Source: an archaeon (GTDB lineage Archaea; Nanobdellota; Nanobdellia; Pacearchaeales; GW2011-AR1). From it: a stretch of 46,769 bases of DNA. Shown here piece after piece: positions 22,977 to 31,283 of the stretch. Positions within the stretch are counted from its first letter, which is position 1. Each line of letters begins with the position of its first letter. The notes under the pieces are model-generated. The model was not told the DNA's origin and made no database searches. It saw only the letters and a program-made list of their open reading frames with translations. The position numbers were made by a program, and so were the translations under genes. The stretch covers positions 1 through 46,769 of the forward strand of contig DAHWKL010000001.1 of the NCBI GenBank assembly GCA_027343665.1, read 5' to 3'.

Positions 22977-23675
22977 ATGAAAAGAATAAATTATCTTACT
23001 ATGGCAGCTGCATTTTGGACGGCTTTCCTGTCAGCGCCAAAGGCAAAAGCTCAAAATTATGATTCATTAAAAACTGTAGAAGTTGCTAATGATCTTGAGG
23101 GTAAGGGATTCAGGAATCTTAATGGTTACATTCTTGGCAAGCCTTTCCAGCTTCAAGTGGACTACAATGGAAATTCTGCAGTTGTGAACTGCCCCGTAGT
23201 AGGCCAAAGGCAGGATAATGATACATTAATGCAATATCCTTTTTTTGTTATATTCAATAAATCAGATTCTACTTCATTGGCAGATGCAAATTCTATAAAT
23301 GGTTTCGGAGCTTATGCGATAGTGCTCAACGATAATAAAATCTCCCCATTAACTTATGTAGATTCGATAGCAAAAGTTCTCAAAGGAACTCCGGATGCAG
23401 TTGTCGAGACTCCACGCAAAAAGAATCTTGAATCAAGACTTTTAGGAATATACCCTAATCCCACTAACGGAGAAATCAATGTTAATTACAACCTCCTTCC
23501 TAATTTAAGGAGTGTCAGGTTCACAGTCTACAATATTCTGGGTCAAGAGGTTTATCAAAAGGATGGGAAAGGTGAAGGAGTCGAGAATCTGGACCTGAAT
23601 GGCCTGCCCTCAGGAACATATTTCCTGAGGATGACTCCGTCAGATGATATTGAGAAATTTATGATCCTGAAGTAA
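22977..23675 (+). CDS. Secreted protein with Bacteroidetes-type T9SS C-terminal sorting domain
   Basis: A 232-residue protein. It has a bacterial-type signal peptide with an Ala-x-Ala site (residues 1-25, KAKA before QNYDS). The middle domain (30-140) is unrecognised. Residues 158-232 match the type A sorting domain of the type IX secretion system: IYPNPTNGEINV, VYNILGQEVY, a DLNGLPSGTYFLRM strand and a KFMILK end, all in order and spacing. In Bacteroidetes this tail directs export across the outer membrane. No T9SS component is seen here and archaea have no such membrane, so the domain is probably transferred and re-used. The gene follows the previous one by a single base, arguing against an assembly chimera. 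Confidence 0.75.
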   Translation: MKRINYLTMAAAFWTAFLSAPKAKAQNYDSLKTVEVANDLEGKGFRNLNGYILGKPFQLQVDYNGNSAVVNCPVVGQRQDNDTLMQYPFFVIFNKSDSTSLADANSINGFGAYAIVLNDNKISPLTYVDSIAKVLKGTPDAVVETPRKKNLESRLLGIYPNPTNGEINVNYNLLPNLRSVRFTVYNILGQEVYQKDGKGEGVENLDLNGLPSGTYFLRMTPSDDIEKFMILK

Positions 23676-23684
23676 ACTGTTTTT

Positions 23685-24788
23685 ATGAACATAATAAATA
23701 TGGCAAAGTCAATAAAATCTAAAATGAAAAAGCTGGGGTATCTTTTGCCTATTATTCTATTTCTGAATCCATCGAGTGCGAATGCACAATTCAAGTCAGA
23801 TGCAAATAGGTATAATTTTGACATTAAAAGCAAATACATTGATCTAAATGTCGGAGATCCTTTTGGCCTCAACGAAGGCGCAAACATAAGGGGAATCCTG
23901 AAGCTTAAATATAACGACAATTCAATTTATTTTATAAGGAATGGCTTGTTTAATTATTATTATGGCGGTGAAGCAGATATAAAGTGGTTTGATGCTTACC
24001 ATAACGAGTCCAGACAAAATTTGACGGCAGAGAACATAACCGCGCAAAGTTCTCCAATCGGAAATGTTACGACGAAAACGACGCTCCTCAATCATGATCG
24101 CGCCAATGAATCCGGGTTTATTCTTAAGTATGACACTTTTTTTGCTGGTTTTGAAAATTCAGCTGATAAAAACCATATAGATGGCGAGACAGTAGTAGAT
24201 TTTGGTGGACAAAGAAGTTCAAGTCAATATTCTTTGGATCTTGGGAGCATAACAGACATTTACGAGGCAGGATTTAAATACGGCTCTGCAAAACTTATAA
24301 GAAATGAGCAGAATGGAAATGTTTTTTACAATTATCTTCTGAAAGCTGATTGTGAAGGACTTAACCTTTACTACGGAAAAAGTCTTGCGGGTTTTTTGAG
24401 CGCCAGACTTTTCGACAAAGTTGATGTGGATGTAAGTTATGACAAGACTTTAAAATTCACCTTCGCTACTTCTGATTATTCAGAATTAAACAGGAGAGAT
24501 TTTGAGACTAATCTCGAGAACAGGCTTAGGGCAGTTCCAAGAATATATAACTCTAATCTCGAGACACAAAGATCTTATCTTGAGGATATGTTTTTCACGA
24601 AAGGATACAATTTCTCGATAAGCCAAGACAATGTAACCTTTAATGTAAGTTCTCCGGATTTAGGACCTGCAAAAGCGCTTTTTCATTATTCAAATGATAG
24701 TCAGCAAATTGGATTAAAGTTAGGGCCGGCGATTGCAACCTATGATTTTCATGATAGAAAAGCTATGGTTGGCGTTTTCATAAAGTGA
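23685..24788 (+). CDS. Secreted beta-strand-rich protein, possibly barrel-like
   Basis: A 367-residue protein with an N-terminal signal (cut after SSANA, near residue 34). The mature part is made of alternating polar/hydrophobic strands separated by short turns, from about residue 170 to the end (for example AGFKYGSAKLIR, GLNLYYGKSLAGFLSARLF and KVDVDVSYDKTLKFTFATS), recalling outer-membrane barrels of Gram-negative bacteria. It lies 9 bases after the T9SS-tailed gene and is probably the last gene of the operon. The archaeal context makes a true outer-membrane barrel unlikely. A secreted beta protein or a transferred gene are alternatives. No family is identified. Confidence 0.5.
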   Translation: MNIINMAKSIKSKMKKLGYLLPIILFLNPSSANAQFKSDANRYNFDIKSKYIDLNVGDPFGLNEGANIRGILKLKYNDNSIYFIRNGLFNYYYGGEADIKWFDAYHNESRQNLTAENITAQSSPIGNVTTKTTLLNHDRANESGFILKYDTFFAGFENSADKNHIDGETVVDFGGQRSSSQYSLDLGSITDIYEAGFKYGSAKLIRNEQNGNVFYNYLLKADCEGLNLYYGKSLAGFLSARLFDKVDVDVSYDKTLKFTFATSDYSELNRRDFETNLENRLRAVPRIYNSNLETQRSYLEDMFFTKGYNFSISQDNVTFNVSSPDLGPAKALFHYSNDSQQIGLKLGPAIATYDFHDRKAMVGVFIK

Positions 24789-24792
24789 TGCT

Positions 24793-25140
24793 TTAGCAAA
24801 AGATTTTCTCTGAATTAATTATTGTTCTGTAAATCCTGTCCATTTCAATTATGGTCTCAAAAACAGAATCCATTGCTGCAAGTTTTGCAAGCTTTCCTCT
24901 TTCTTCAATTGATTCATTGTTATAATTTCTGTAGTTGTTATTTACAAGATTCGCGAAATTATCATCTGAGGCCTTGAGATAATAATCAAACAATTCATTG
25001 CTCATAGGTTTTCCGAAAAGGCGTTCATGGAGATTCCAAAGGTAATCAAATCTTCCGTTCTCATTGAAACTTTTCCAGGCTCTTTCTATCTCTTGCCCCC
25101 AATCAAGGTATTTTACGCCTTCGTCAGTTTCTCCATGCAT
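24793..25140 (-). CDS. Tandem helical family, member 5
   Basis: A 115-residue soluble protein, the last of five consecutive minus-strand paralogues. It carries the family core RFDYLWNLHERLFGKPMS (about 35-52), preceded by an AWKSF segment matching the W of the other members. A helical C-terminal part (KLAAMDSVFETIIEMDRIY) corresponds to the AI-DTQRMMY segment of member 3. It overlaps member 4 by 17 bases. There is no catalytic motif, signal or membrane segment. The function is unknown. Confidence 0.6.
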   Translation of the reverse strand: MHGETDEGVKYLDWGQEIERAWKSFNENGRFDYLWNLHERLFGKPMSNELFDYYLKASDDNFANLVNNNYRNYNNESIEERGKLAKLAAMDSVFETIIEMDRIYRTIINSEKIFC

Positions 25141-25447
25141 AAATTTCCTCCATTATGCAATCATCATGCATCTCTTTTTCTGTCTGGATAATTGAAAGCC
25201 CTTTTGAAATGACTTCTCCTTCACCTCTGCCTCTGTAAAATTCATATCTTAATTCTGAAAATTTTACGTAATATTCTTTCAGTTTTCTGCCAAAAATTTT
25301 GAAATGAGCAGATGATAAATACCTGATGGCTTCGTCAAATTTTACAGCTTCCCATACATCAGGATTTGCCTGACGTAGCATCGCATTTCCGATTATATCT
25401 TTGAAATGATCCTCTTTTTTCGATTTTTTCTCAAGTCCGCCATTCAT
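25124..25447 (-). CDS. Tandem helical family, member 4
   Basis: A 107-residue soluble helical protein. Its core NPDVWEAVKFDEAIRYLS then AHFKIFGRKL (about 28-55) aligns with PDIW...L..KHKKLFGKDL of member 2 and PGIW...L..AHEDLFHEPL of member 3. The C-terminal SIIQTEKEMHDD helix matches as well. It is one base downstream of member 3 and overlaps member 5 by 17 bases, so translation is probably coupled. No function is known to me. Confidence 0.6.
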   Translation of the reverse strand: MNGGLEKKSKKEDHFKDIIGNAMLRQANPDVWEAVKFDEAIRYLSSAHFKIFGRKLKEYYVKFSELRYEFYRGRGEGEVISKGLSIIQTEKEMHDDCIMEEIYAWRN

Positions 25448-25448
25448 T

Positions 25449-25817
25449 TCATTTGCCTCCGTTAATATCTATGAAATGCGATATTGCTTCGGCATTGTCC
25501 CATATTTCCTGATACATCATTCTTTGAGTGTCAATTATTGCCCTGCATTTCGATAGTTTTTCTATCTTGCCGGTGGAATCGTAGATTATTTGGTAAAATT
25601 TCTTGTAAGAATTATATTTGTCCAAGAGGTAATTCAAATGCTCGTCGTTGAGTGGTTCATGGAAAAGATCTTCATGGGCTTTTTCAAGGGAACTTATCTC
25701 TTCGTGAGAATCTATCATCTGCCATATTCCTGGAACCCACTTCAGAAGTTTTTCATCTTCTTCAAATATTCCAGCACTATTTTCTTCAAGCTTCATAATA
25801 TCCTTCCATATCTTCAT
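25449..25817 (-). CDS. Tandem helical family, member 3
   Basis: A 122-residue soluble helical protein. It has the complete family pattern: WVPGIWQMI, then ISSLEKAHEDLFHEPLND, a YLLDKY segment, and the C-terminal helix with AIIDTQRMMYQEIW. The ATG at 25817 gives a 32-base overlap with member 2. An internal ATG at 25796 (MKLEENSAG) shortens this to 11 bases and may be the real start. It is followed after one base by member 4. Confidence 0.6.
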   Translation of the reverse strand: MKIWKDIMKLEENSAGIFEEDEKLLKWVPGIWQMIDSHEEISSLEKAHEDLFHEPLNDEHLNYLLDKYNSYKKFYQIIYDSTGKIEKLSKCRAIIDTQRMMYQEIWDNAEAISHFIDINGGK

Positions 25818-26166
25818 AATCCGGCCCGAAGATTCTCAGAAGATCATATTTTTCTTTTTTCATATGATGATAATCAAAATACATCTTTTCTTGGGCATCT
25901 CTTACAGCTTTTACCTTCGCCATCATTTCTATTTTTTCTCCAGACTCTGTAGGCGGATTTGCAATATATCCTCTGGAATATTCTTCCTTCTTGTCCAGAA
26001 TCAGGTTTACGTATCTATCATCCAAATCCTTCCCGAAAAGTTTTTTGTGTTTTTCATTCAGATAAGCAAATTCTTTCTTCTCTTGCACACAAAGCCATAT
26101 ATCCGGAAGATTCTTTTTGAGTTTTTCCCATTCCGGAACAGCTCTTGACCTCTTTTCAAGATTCAT
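25786..26166 (-). CDS. Tandem helical family, member 2
   Basis: A 126-residue soluble helical protein. The core is NLPDIWLCVQ, then FAYLNEKHKKLFGKDLDD with YVNLIL (about 20-55), followed by EKIEMMAKVKAVRDAQEKMY, which aligns with the end of member 3. The start at 26166 overlaps the stop of member 1 in an ATGA arrangement. The His in KHKKLF and the Leu/Phe pair after it are the best-conserved positions of the family. No known domain is recognised. Confidence 0.6.
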   Translation of the reverse strand: MNLEKRSRAVPEWEKLKKNLPDIWLCVQEKKEFAYLNEKHKKLFGKDLDDRYVNLILDKKEEYSRGYIANPPTESGEKIEMMAKVKAVRDAQEKMYFDYHHMKKEKYDLLRIFGPDYEDMEGYYEA

Positions 26167-26774
26167 CTGCGCTTTCTCAGGATATACTCCTTACCATCTT
26201 TTGATTGTCTGTCATGATCTTCTCCCATTTTTTTCAGGGTTTCAACAAGGGCTTTTTTCTTTGATTCAGCGTCGCTGTATTCTTTTTTTATATAAAAAGA
26301 CCAGCGGTTTAAGAGATGATTTATATAATCATCTTTAAGCTTGTTTTTGAACAGCCCATAATGGATGTCTTCAAGAAATTCAATCATCTTTCCTTTTGTG
26401 ACGCTCTCTTCTGCTGCGCTTTCAAGAGAGGCAGGTCTTTTTACTGATTTGGTGTGTTTTGCTGGGTTCTTTGATTTTAACCATCTCTCTATGAAATAGT
26501 CTTCGTTCATCTTTCTTATCGTATAATATGCAGCTTCTGATGACCTCAGACTTTTTTCTATCTCCGGTTTCATCTGCCTAAAGTACATTTCAAGGAAATA
26601 ATTTATGTACTCTTCCTGTATTGATGTTGAGAAAAGGCCTTCGTGCGTTTTATCAAGTAAGTCCAAAAGCTTATTTTCTTCTATGCTTTTTCTGATCTGT
26701 ATATTCAGTTCGCCGAGTTCTTTGGAGCTGAATTCAAAATGAACAGATTCATCAAGCTTCCTTTCGGTTGGCAT
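26163..26774 (-). CDS. Tandem helical family, member 1 (two domain copies)
   Basis: A 203-residue protein, the first gene of the five-gene set. It holds two copies of the family core, LLDLLDKTHEGLFSTSIQ with YINYFL (about 36-62) and MIEFLEDIHYGLFKNKLKDD with YINHLL (about 129-155). A basic, low-complexity linker around residues 100-115 joins them. A TATA-like AAAAAATTAAAAACT lies about 26 bases before the ATG at 26774 and could drive the whole group. The gene ends in ATGA overlap with member 2. There is no signal peptide, membrane helix or catalytic motif. The function is unknown. Confidence 0.6.
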   Translation of the reverse strand: MPTERKLDESVHFEFSSKELGELNIQIRKSIEENKLLDLLDKTHEGLFSTSIQEEYINYFLEMYFRQMKPEIEKSLRSSEAAYYTIRKMNEDYFIERWLKSKNPAKHTKSVKRPASLESAAEESVTKGKMIEFLEDIHYGLFKNKLKDDYINHLLNRWSFYIKKEYSDAESKKKALVETLKKMGEDHDRQSKDGKEYILRKRR

Positions 26775-26850
26775 TGTTCTATCTTGTTATTTAGAGTTTT
26801 TAATTTTTTATATTCTGACTGGAGACTTTAATCCGGTGATTTTACATACA

Positions 26851-26860
26851 ATTTATAAAT
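26851..26860 (+). promoter_or_regulatory. TATA box for uppP
   Basis: ATTTATAAAT is centred 26 bases before the uppP ATG at 26882, without a ribosome-binding site between them. The promoter is divergent from that of the tandem helical family. Confidence 0.5.
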
Positions 26861-26881
26861 GAATCTACTTTCATATTAATA

Positions 26882-27646
26882 ATGATTTCCTTATTAGAAG
26901 CTCTTATATTCAGTGTTGTTCAGGGGGTGTCACAGTGGCTTCCAATATCCAGTTCAGGGCATATCGCGATTCTGCAGAATATTTTTGGATTTCAAAGTTT
27001 GTCTTTTGTCGTGTTTTTGCAGCTTGCCAGTATATTAGCTGTTGTGGTCCTTTTCTGGAAAGATATAGTAAAGGTATTCACCTTTTCAAAGAAAGAGAAT
27101 ATTAAATATTTCTTCATGCTTGTCGTTGCAGTTATACCTGTTGCAATAGTGGGATATCTATTCCAAAAACAAGTGGCTGCATTTTTTGCCAGCCTGCTTT
27201 ATTTGGGGATATTTTTCATAATAAGCGGTCTTGTAGTTTATTCGACAAAATTTGTCAGACCGAAAAAGACTGAAATCGGATGGCTTGACTCCATATTTAT
27301 CGGCATCATGCAGGCAGTATCAATAGTTCCAGGGATATCAAGAAGTGGAGCGACAATTTCCGGGGGAATGTTCCGTGGGATCTCAAAAACCGAGGCTGTT
27401 AAATTCTCTTTCCTTCTTGCTGTTCCGACAATACTTGGTGCTTTCGTTCTTGAGCTGAGGCATTCATCAATTGCCGGAATATCAGCAAGCATGCTTGTAA
27501 TAACTTTTATTGCAACTTTCATTGTTAGCATTGTTGCGATAAAAGCATTGTTGAAGATTGTTAGAAGCGACAAATTCTATCTATTCGGAATATATAACTT
27601 TATTGTAGGTCTTGCGGTCTTAGTCTATTATCTTACTTTGCATTGA
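26882..27646 (+). CDS. uppP: Undecaprenyl-diphosphatase-like membrane phosphatase (UppP/BacA)
   Basis: A 254-residue protein with about seven or eight transmembrane helices. The two active-site signatures of the BacA family are present: QGVSQWLPISSSGHI near residues 15-29 and VPGISRSGATISGG near 147-160. The enzyme removes a phosphate from polyprenyl diphosphate carriers after sugar transfer. In archaea the likely substrate is a dolichyl-type lipid used for glycosylation, which fits the many N-glycosylation sequons of the surface proteins around it. It is a single gene with a TATA box 26 bases upstream. Confidence 0.92.
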   Translation: MISLLEALIFSVVQGVSQWLPISSSGHIAILQNIFGFQSLSFVVFLQLASILAVVVLFWKDIVKVFTFSKKENIKYFFMLVVAVIPVAIVGYLFQKQVAAFFASLLYLGIFFIISGLVVYSTKFVRPKKTEIGWLDSIFIGIMQAVSIVPGISRSGATISGGMFRGISKTEAVKFSFLLAVPTILGAFVLELRHSSIAGISASMLVITFIATFIVSIVAIKALLKIVRSDKFYLFGIYNFIVGLAVLVYYLTLH

Positions 27647-27695
27647 TTATCTTTATGGTGGAAAGGGTTTTAAAATTGGTTCATTTATAATTTAA

Positions 27696-29825
27696 ATGAA
27701 TAAAGGACTGCTTTCGGGGGTGATTATTTCTTTTATTTTAGTGATTTCTCTTTTTTCTGTTTTTGCGTTGAACTGGTCAAGGTTCCATAATGATCCTGGC
27801 AATTCCGGATACCAGAACGAGACCATAAGTCTTAACAATTTCGGGCTTGTATGGGTGCATCCTAATGTTAATGTTGATTTGTCTTCCCCCGCAGTCTCTA
27901 ACGGAATTATATATTTTGGGAGCGGGCTGGGAGTTAATGGAACTTTATATGCCCTGAATGCTACAAACGGAAGCATTATATGGAATTATTCTTTGGGAGA
28001 TATTATAGAATCTTCACCTGAAGTCTCGGGAGGAATAGTATATTTTAGCGGTGTTGATGGAAAGTTCTACGCTCTGAATGCCACAAACGGAAGCATTATA
28101 TGGAAGTATACCCTAAAAGATGCGGCTGTTTCATCGCCTTTAGTCTATAATGGGATTGTTTATTTCGGTGATGAGAGCGGATATATCTATGCTCTGCGTG
28201 CAGATAATGGAACACTTTTATGGATGAATTATTCTGGTGGTGCAATTGAAAGCGCACCTGCAATCTCGAATGGAATTCTTTATCTGAGCAATGTGTATAA
28301 CAAAGCAGTTTATGCACTCAACTCTTCGACAGGTGAAATACTGGGGGTTTCGAATCCTCTTGGTGAGAGAGTCTGGTCTTCCCCTTCAATTTCAGAAGGC
28401 CTTGTTTATGTTGGAAGCAGCAACGGGAGAGTTTATGCACTTAACGCAACTCCTAATATTTCATCTTCTGAGCTAATAACCAAGTGGAATTATTCTGCTG
28501 GCGGAGATGTCAATTCTTCACCTGCAGTTTACGATGGGATTGTTTATTTCGGAAGTGGGGACAAAAATATTTACGCCCTTAATGCGACGAATGGAGGTTT
28601 GATTTGGAAATCCCCAACAGGAAGTCCTGTTGGTTCTTCGCCCGCAATCTCGAGCGGATTATTGTGGGGAACAAATGGAAGGTCATCAGACGGTGTTTAT
28701 GCAATTAACCTTACTCATGGGAATATTTTGTGGGCTTATTATGCAGACGTCCCGTTCAGTTCTTCTGTTGCGATATCAAATGGGATGATTTATGCCGCAA
28801 ATGATAATCTTTATGCTTTTGGTGAGAGGAAGCTCGATTTTTCCTACAAAACAACTCATGGGAATGCAACCCAGAACTGGATATATGCAAACCTGACGAC
28901 TAATACTATGAACGGCGTTGATAACCTAACAATCTTTTTGTATAACACAACTTCCGTTGTAAGAAAAAACTTCTCAACGGATTCCCCTTTCTTTGTGAAT
29001 TTCACCAGTCTTCCTTATGGAAATTATTACTTAAATGCAACTGCAAATAATTCCCACGAACCAAACTCCGCTTTCTCGCAAACAGTTTCCATTAGCCTTT
29101 ATCCTTCTTCTCCTGTTGTAACTGTAAGTTCCGTTTCAACAACAGCAGGAAGTCTCGAAGTGTCTTTTAACTCGACGGAACAAGGGACAGCTCTTGAAGA
29201 ATGTTTTTTCAAAGTTTATAATTCTTCAGGCTCTTTAGTACGAAATCTGTCTAATGTACTTTTCAATTGTACCTCCGGAATTGAGAATAAAAATACATTT
29301 AATGTGTCTGAAACAGGAAACTACAGTTTGGTTGTCTATGCAAGAAATAAGTTCGGCAAAGAAGGCAATAAAAGCATTAATTTTTTGGTTTCTCTTGTAG
29401 CTCCGCAAAGTAGTGGTTCGACATCCGGAAGCACGGGGACTTCAGGCGGTGGTGGAGCTGTTTATTGCAACACTACTTGGACATGTACTTCATGGAGTTC
29501 ATGCATAAATGGAACTCAAACCAGAACATGCAGTTACCCTCTTGGTTCTTGTATTCCCATAAGTGGGATGCCATCCGAGTCTGAAAACTGCACACCGCCC
29601 AATCTCTCTGCAAGTTCTGTCACTCCAACTGTTGCAAAATCAGATTCAGCAAATTTCACAAATACTTCTTCAAGCGGAGCTCCTGTAACGGGTTATGTAA
29701 CATTTGGTAATCTATCAATAAACAGAAATTACCTAATTTATGGGGTTGTAGGGATAATTGTCATTATCTTAGCATTCAGTTTCCCAAGGATTAAAAGAAG
29801 ATTCAAAAAAGGAAGCAAAAAATAA
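27696..29825 (+). CDS. Anchored PQQ-type beta-propeller surface protein with thrombospondin-like domain
   Basis: A 709-residue protein. A signal peptide (about 1-24) is followed by a propeller of about seven PQQ-like blades to residue 375, each with a YALNATNGSIIW-type strand. Two neighbouring blades are almost identical in DNA (near 27945-27985 and 28070-28110), so recent blade duplication is likely. Beta-sandwich domains follow. Near residue 590 lies a thrombospondin type 1-like module (TWTCTSWSSCINGTQTRTC). The end has VTGYVTFGN, one transmembrane helix and a Lys/Arg tail. Propellers of this kind bind ligands or partners; the lack of a known cofactor site makes a dehydrogenase unlikely. 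A GTTTTAAAAT box lies 24 bases upstream. Confidence 0.75.
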   Translation: MNKGLLSGVIISFILVISLFSVFALNWSRFHNDPGNSGYQNETISLNNFGLVWVHPNVNVDLSSPAVSNGIIYFGSGLGVNGTLYALNATNGSIIWNYSLGDIIESSPEVSGGIVYFSGVDGKFYALNATNGSIIWKYTLKDAAVSSPLVYNGIVYFGDESGYIYALRADNGTLLWMNYSGGAIESAPAISNGILYLSNVYNKAVYALNSSTGEILGVSNPLGERVWSSPSISEGLVYVGSSNGRVYALNATPNISSSELITKWNYSAGGDVNSSPAVYDGIVYFGSGDKNIYALNATNGGLIWKSPTGSPVGSSPAISSGLLWGTNGRSSDGVYAINLTHGNILWAYYADVPFSSSVAISNGMIYAANDNLYAFGERKLDFSYKTTHGNATQNWIYANLTTNTMNGVDNLTIFLYNTTSVVRKNFSTDSPFFVNFTSLPYGNYYLNATANNSHEPNSAFSQTVSISLYPSSPVVTVSSVSTTAGSLEVSFNSTEQGTALEECFFKVYNSSGSLVRNLSNVLFNCTSGIENKNTFNVSETGNYSLVVYARNKFGKEGNKSINFLVSLVAPQSSGSTSGSTGTSGGGGAVYCNTTWTCTSWSSCINGTQTRTCSYPLGSCIPISGMPSESENCTPPNLSASSVTPTVAKSDSANFTNTSSSGAPVTGYVTFGNLSINRNYLIYGVVGIIVIILAFSFPRIKRRFKKGSKK

Positions 29826-29830
29826 ATTGT

Positions 29831-30196
29831 TTATTTTTTCCTTGCATTTTTTATTGACGCAGCACCTGATCCTGTCATGAAAAGTGCCGCGGCCACAAGT
29901 ATTATTCCAACAATCCATACAATCATCCTGCCATTTGACATCCCCTGAACTATAAAAATTGCTCCAAGTACAGCGAGGAGTGATCCAAAAAGCATAGCTG
30001 ATAATCCAATGACTTTTTTATCTTCAGGGGAAGCATTTTTGATCACATTGAAAAAAGTCCATTTTCCGCATTTTTGGCACTTCATATATCTGTAATTTCC
30101 GAGTCTCACGGCAGTCATGGACGCTCCCGGAATAAACTCATAGTCAAAAGTCTGATGACATTTCGGACAGGTCACTTTTGTTTTTATTCCAATCAT
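29831..30196 (-). CDS. Zinc-ribbon membrane protein
   Basis: A 121-residue protein. The N-terminus holds a zinc ribbon, with CPKC at residues 9-12 and CQKC about 30 residues later. Two transmembrane helices follow (about 60-83 and 90-110) with a small basic tail. Zinc-ribbon-plus-two-helix proteins are common and poorly understood in archaea. The gene converges on the beta-propeller gene with 5 bases between the stops. Upstream on the same strand is the unknown gene at 30221, 24 bases away. Confidence 0.65.
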   Translation of the reverse strand: MIGIKTKVTCPKCHQTFDYEFIPGASMTAVRLGNYRYMKCQKCGKWTFFNVIKNASPEDKKVIGLSAMLFGSLLAVLGAIFIVQGMSNGRMIVWIVGIILVAAALFMTGSGAASIKNARKK

Positions 30197-30220
30197 AAAA
30201 AGAATTCAACTTGAGAGTAT

Positions 30221-30874
30221 TTAAGGTTTGCCCGAATTTTCAGCAGATATCCCAATGAATCTGTCATACCCAAAAACTATCCTTCCATATATGCCGGATC
30301 TGCTCCCAAGACCGAATATTGTCCATTCTCTTATTTTCGGTCTTGCGCTTGGAGAATCAAGATGAACTCCCATGGCACTTTGATATCCAAATCTCTTTTC
30401 AACTGTTGAGAACACATAATCTACATACTCTTCAAGCAAAGATTGGTCTCTAGAGAGGATTTTCCAAACAAGACTGTTTTTTGCTTCATCTCTTGATAAT
30501 CTCTCATTTATCTTTCCAAGATCTTTTATTCTGAATTCCTGAGCTTCCAATGAATGATAAACATCTTCAATTATAAGCAAATCCCCCCCTATCCTTGGAG
30601 CTTCAGGTGTCATGTCCATTATATTTTTTGAGTTCAGAATTATTTTTACTCTTCCACTTGGATGATAAGCAATTGCGTCTCCTGTGCTTAAGGGAGTGCT
30701 CGTGTAGAAATCTCTTGGTCCTGCAGGCCCATTTACCAATTCGAGACGCCTTTGCATAAGTTGGGAGGTGCTCATAGGTATTCTTCCGTCAGCTTTGATT
30801 AATGGCATTTCTTCAGTATCCTTTCCATAAAATCCTTTGTAAGTCTCTCTTATTGGAGCTATTTTTAATGCCAT
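30221..30874 (-). CDS. Hypothetical soluble protein
   Basis: A 217-residue protein without signal peptide, membrane helices or cysteines. It is mixed alpha/beta, with PRIGGDLLIIEDVYHSLEAQ in the middle and an Arg/Gly-rich end (IFGLGSRSGIYGRIVFGYDRF). I recognise no family. A TATA-like CTTATAAT lies about 29 bases upstream. It is divergent from hypA, so it might share a control region with the hydrogenase maturation genes, but nothing else links it to them. Confidence 0.55.
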   Translation of the reverse strand: MALKIAPIRETYKGFYGKDTEEMPLIKADGRIPMSTSQLMQRRLELVNGPAGPRDFYTSTPLSTGDAIAYHPSGRVKIILNSKNIMDMTPEAPRIGGDLLIIEDVYHSLEAQEFRIKDLGKINERLSRDEAKNSLVWKILSRDQSLLEEYVDYVFSTVEKRFGYQSAMGVHLDSPSARPKIREWTIFGLGSRSGIYGRIVFGYDRFIGISAENSGKP

Positions 30875-30962
30875 AGCAAGAATGTTGAGGATTCAAGATT
30901 ATAAGCTTTTCTGGCTTGCACAGCTCAAATTATATAAACAGCTTTTCTTTTATACGTGCAGA

Positions 30963-31283
30963 ATGCATGATATAGCCTTTGTGCAAAATATAATGAAACA
31001 GGTGGAAGATTCTGAGAATGTCAAAGAGATATTTATTGAAGTTGGAGATCTATCCGGAATAGAAGCGGACCACCTGAAAGAGCATCTTGAGGAGGCTTCA
31101 GGCTGGAAAGTGAATGCTGTGACGATAAAATCCAAAATTGTCTGTAACTGCGGTTATGTCGGAGAAGCTAAAGTTAAAGAGAGGCTGCATGACCTTGTTA
31201 TATTCTCTTGTCCGAAGTGTGATATGATTCCTGAAGTTCTTGATGGAGACAAAATAAAAATAAAAAAGGTGGTTTATATATAA
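30963..31283 (+). CDS. hypA: Hydrogenase nickel-insertion chaperone HypA
   Basis: A 106-residue protein starting at the ATG at 30963 (MHDIAFVQNIM), whose His2 is the conserved nickel ligand. The open frame reaches back to 30882, but those codons precede the TATA box TTATATAAAC and are not part of the gene. Structural zinc ligands are Cys61/Cys63 (CNCG, spaced CxC) and Cys83/Cys86 (CPKC). HypA delivers nickel to the hydrogenase large subunit. It starts an operon with hypC, an unknown gene and a maturation protease; its stop overlaps the hypC start by one base (TAATG). Confidence 0.9.
   Translation: MHDIAFVQNIMKQVEDSENVKEIFIEVGDLSGIEADHLKEHLEEASGWKVNAVTIKSKIVCNCGYVGEAKVKERLHDLVIFSCPKCDMIPEVLDGDKIKIKKVVYI

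Noticed and set aside
22977-24788. Assembly chimera with Bacteroidetes DNA
   Set aside because: The junctions with upstream archaeal-type genes are one-base and ATGA couplings in the same operon style, so the region looks native. Coverage data would be needed to be sure.
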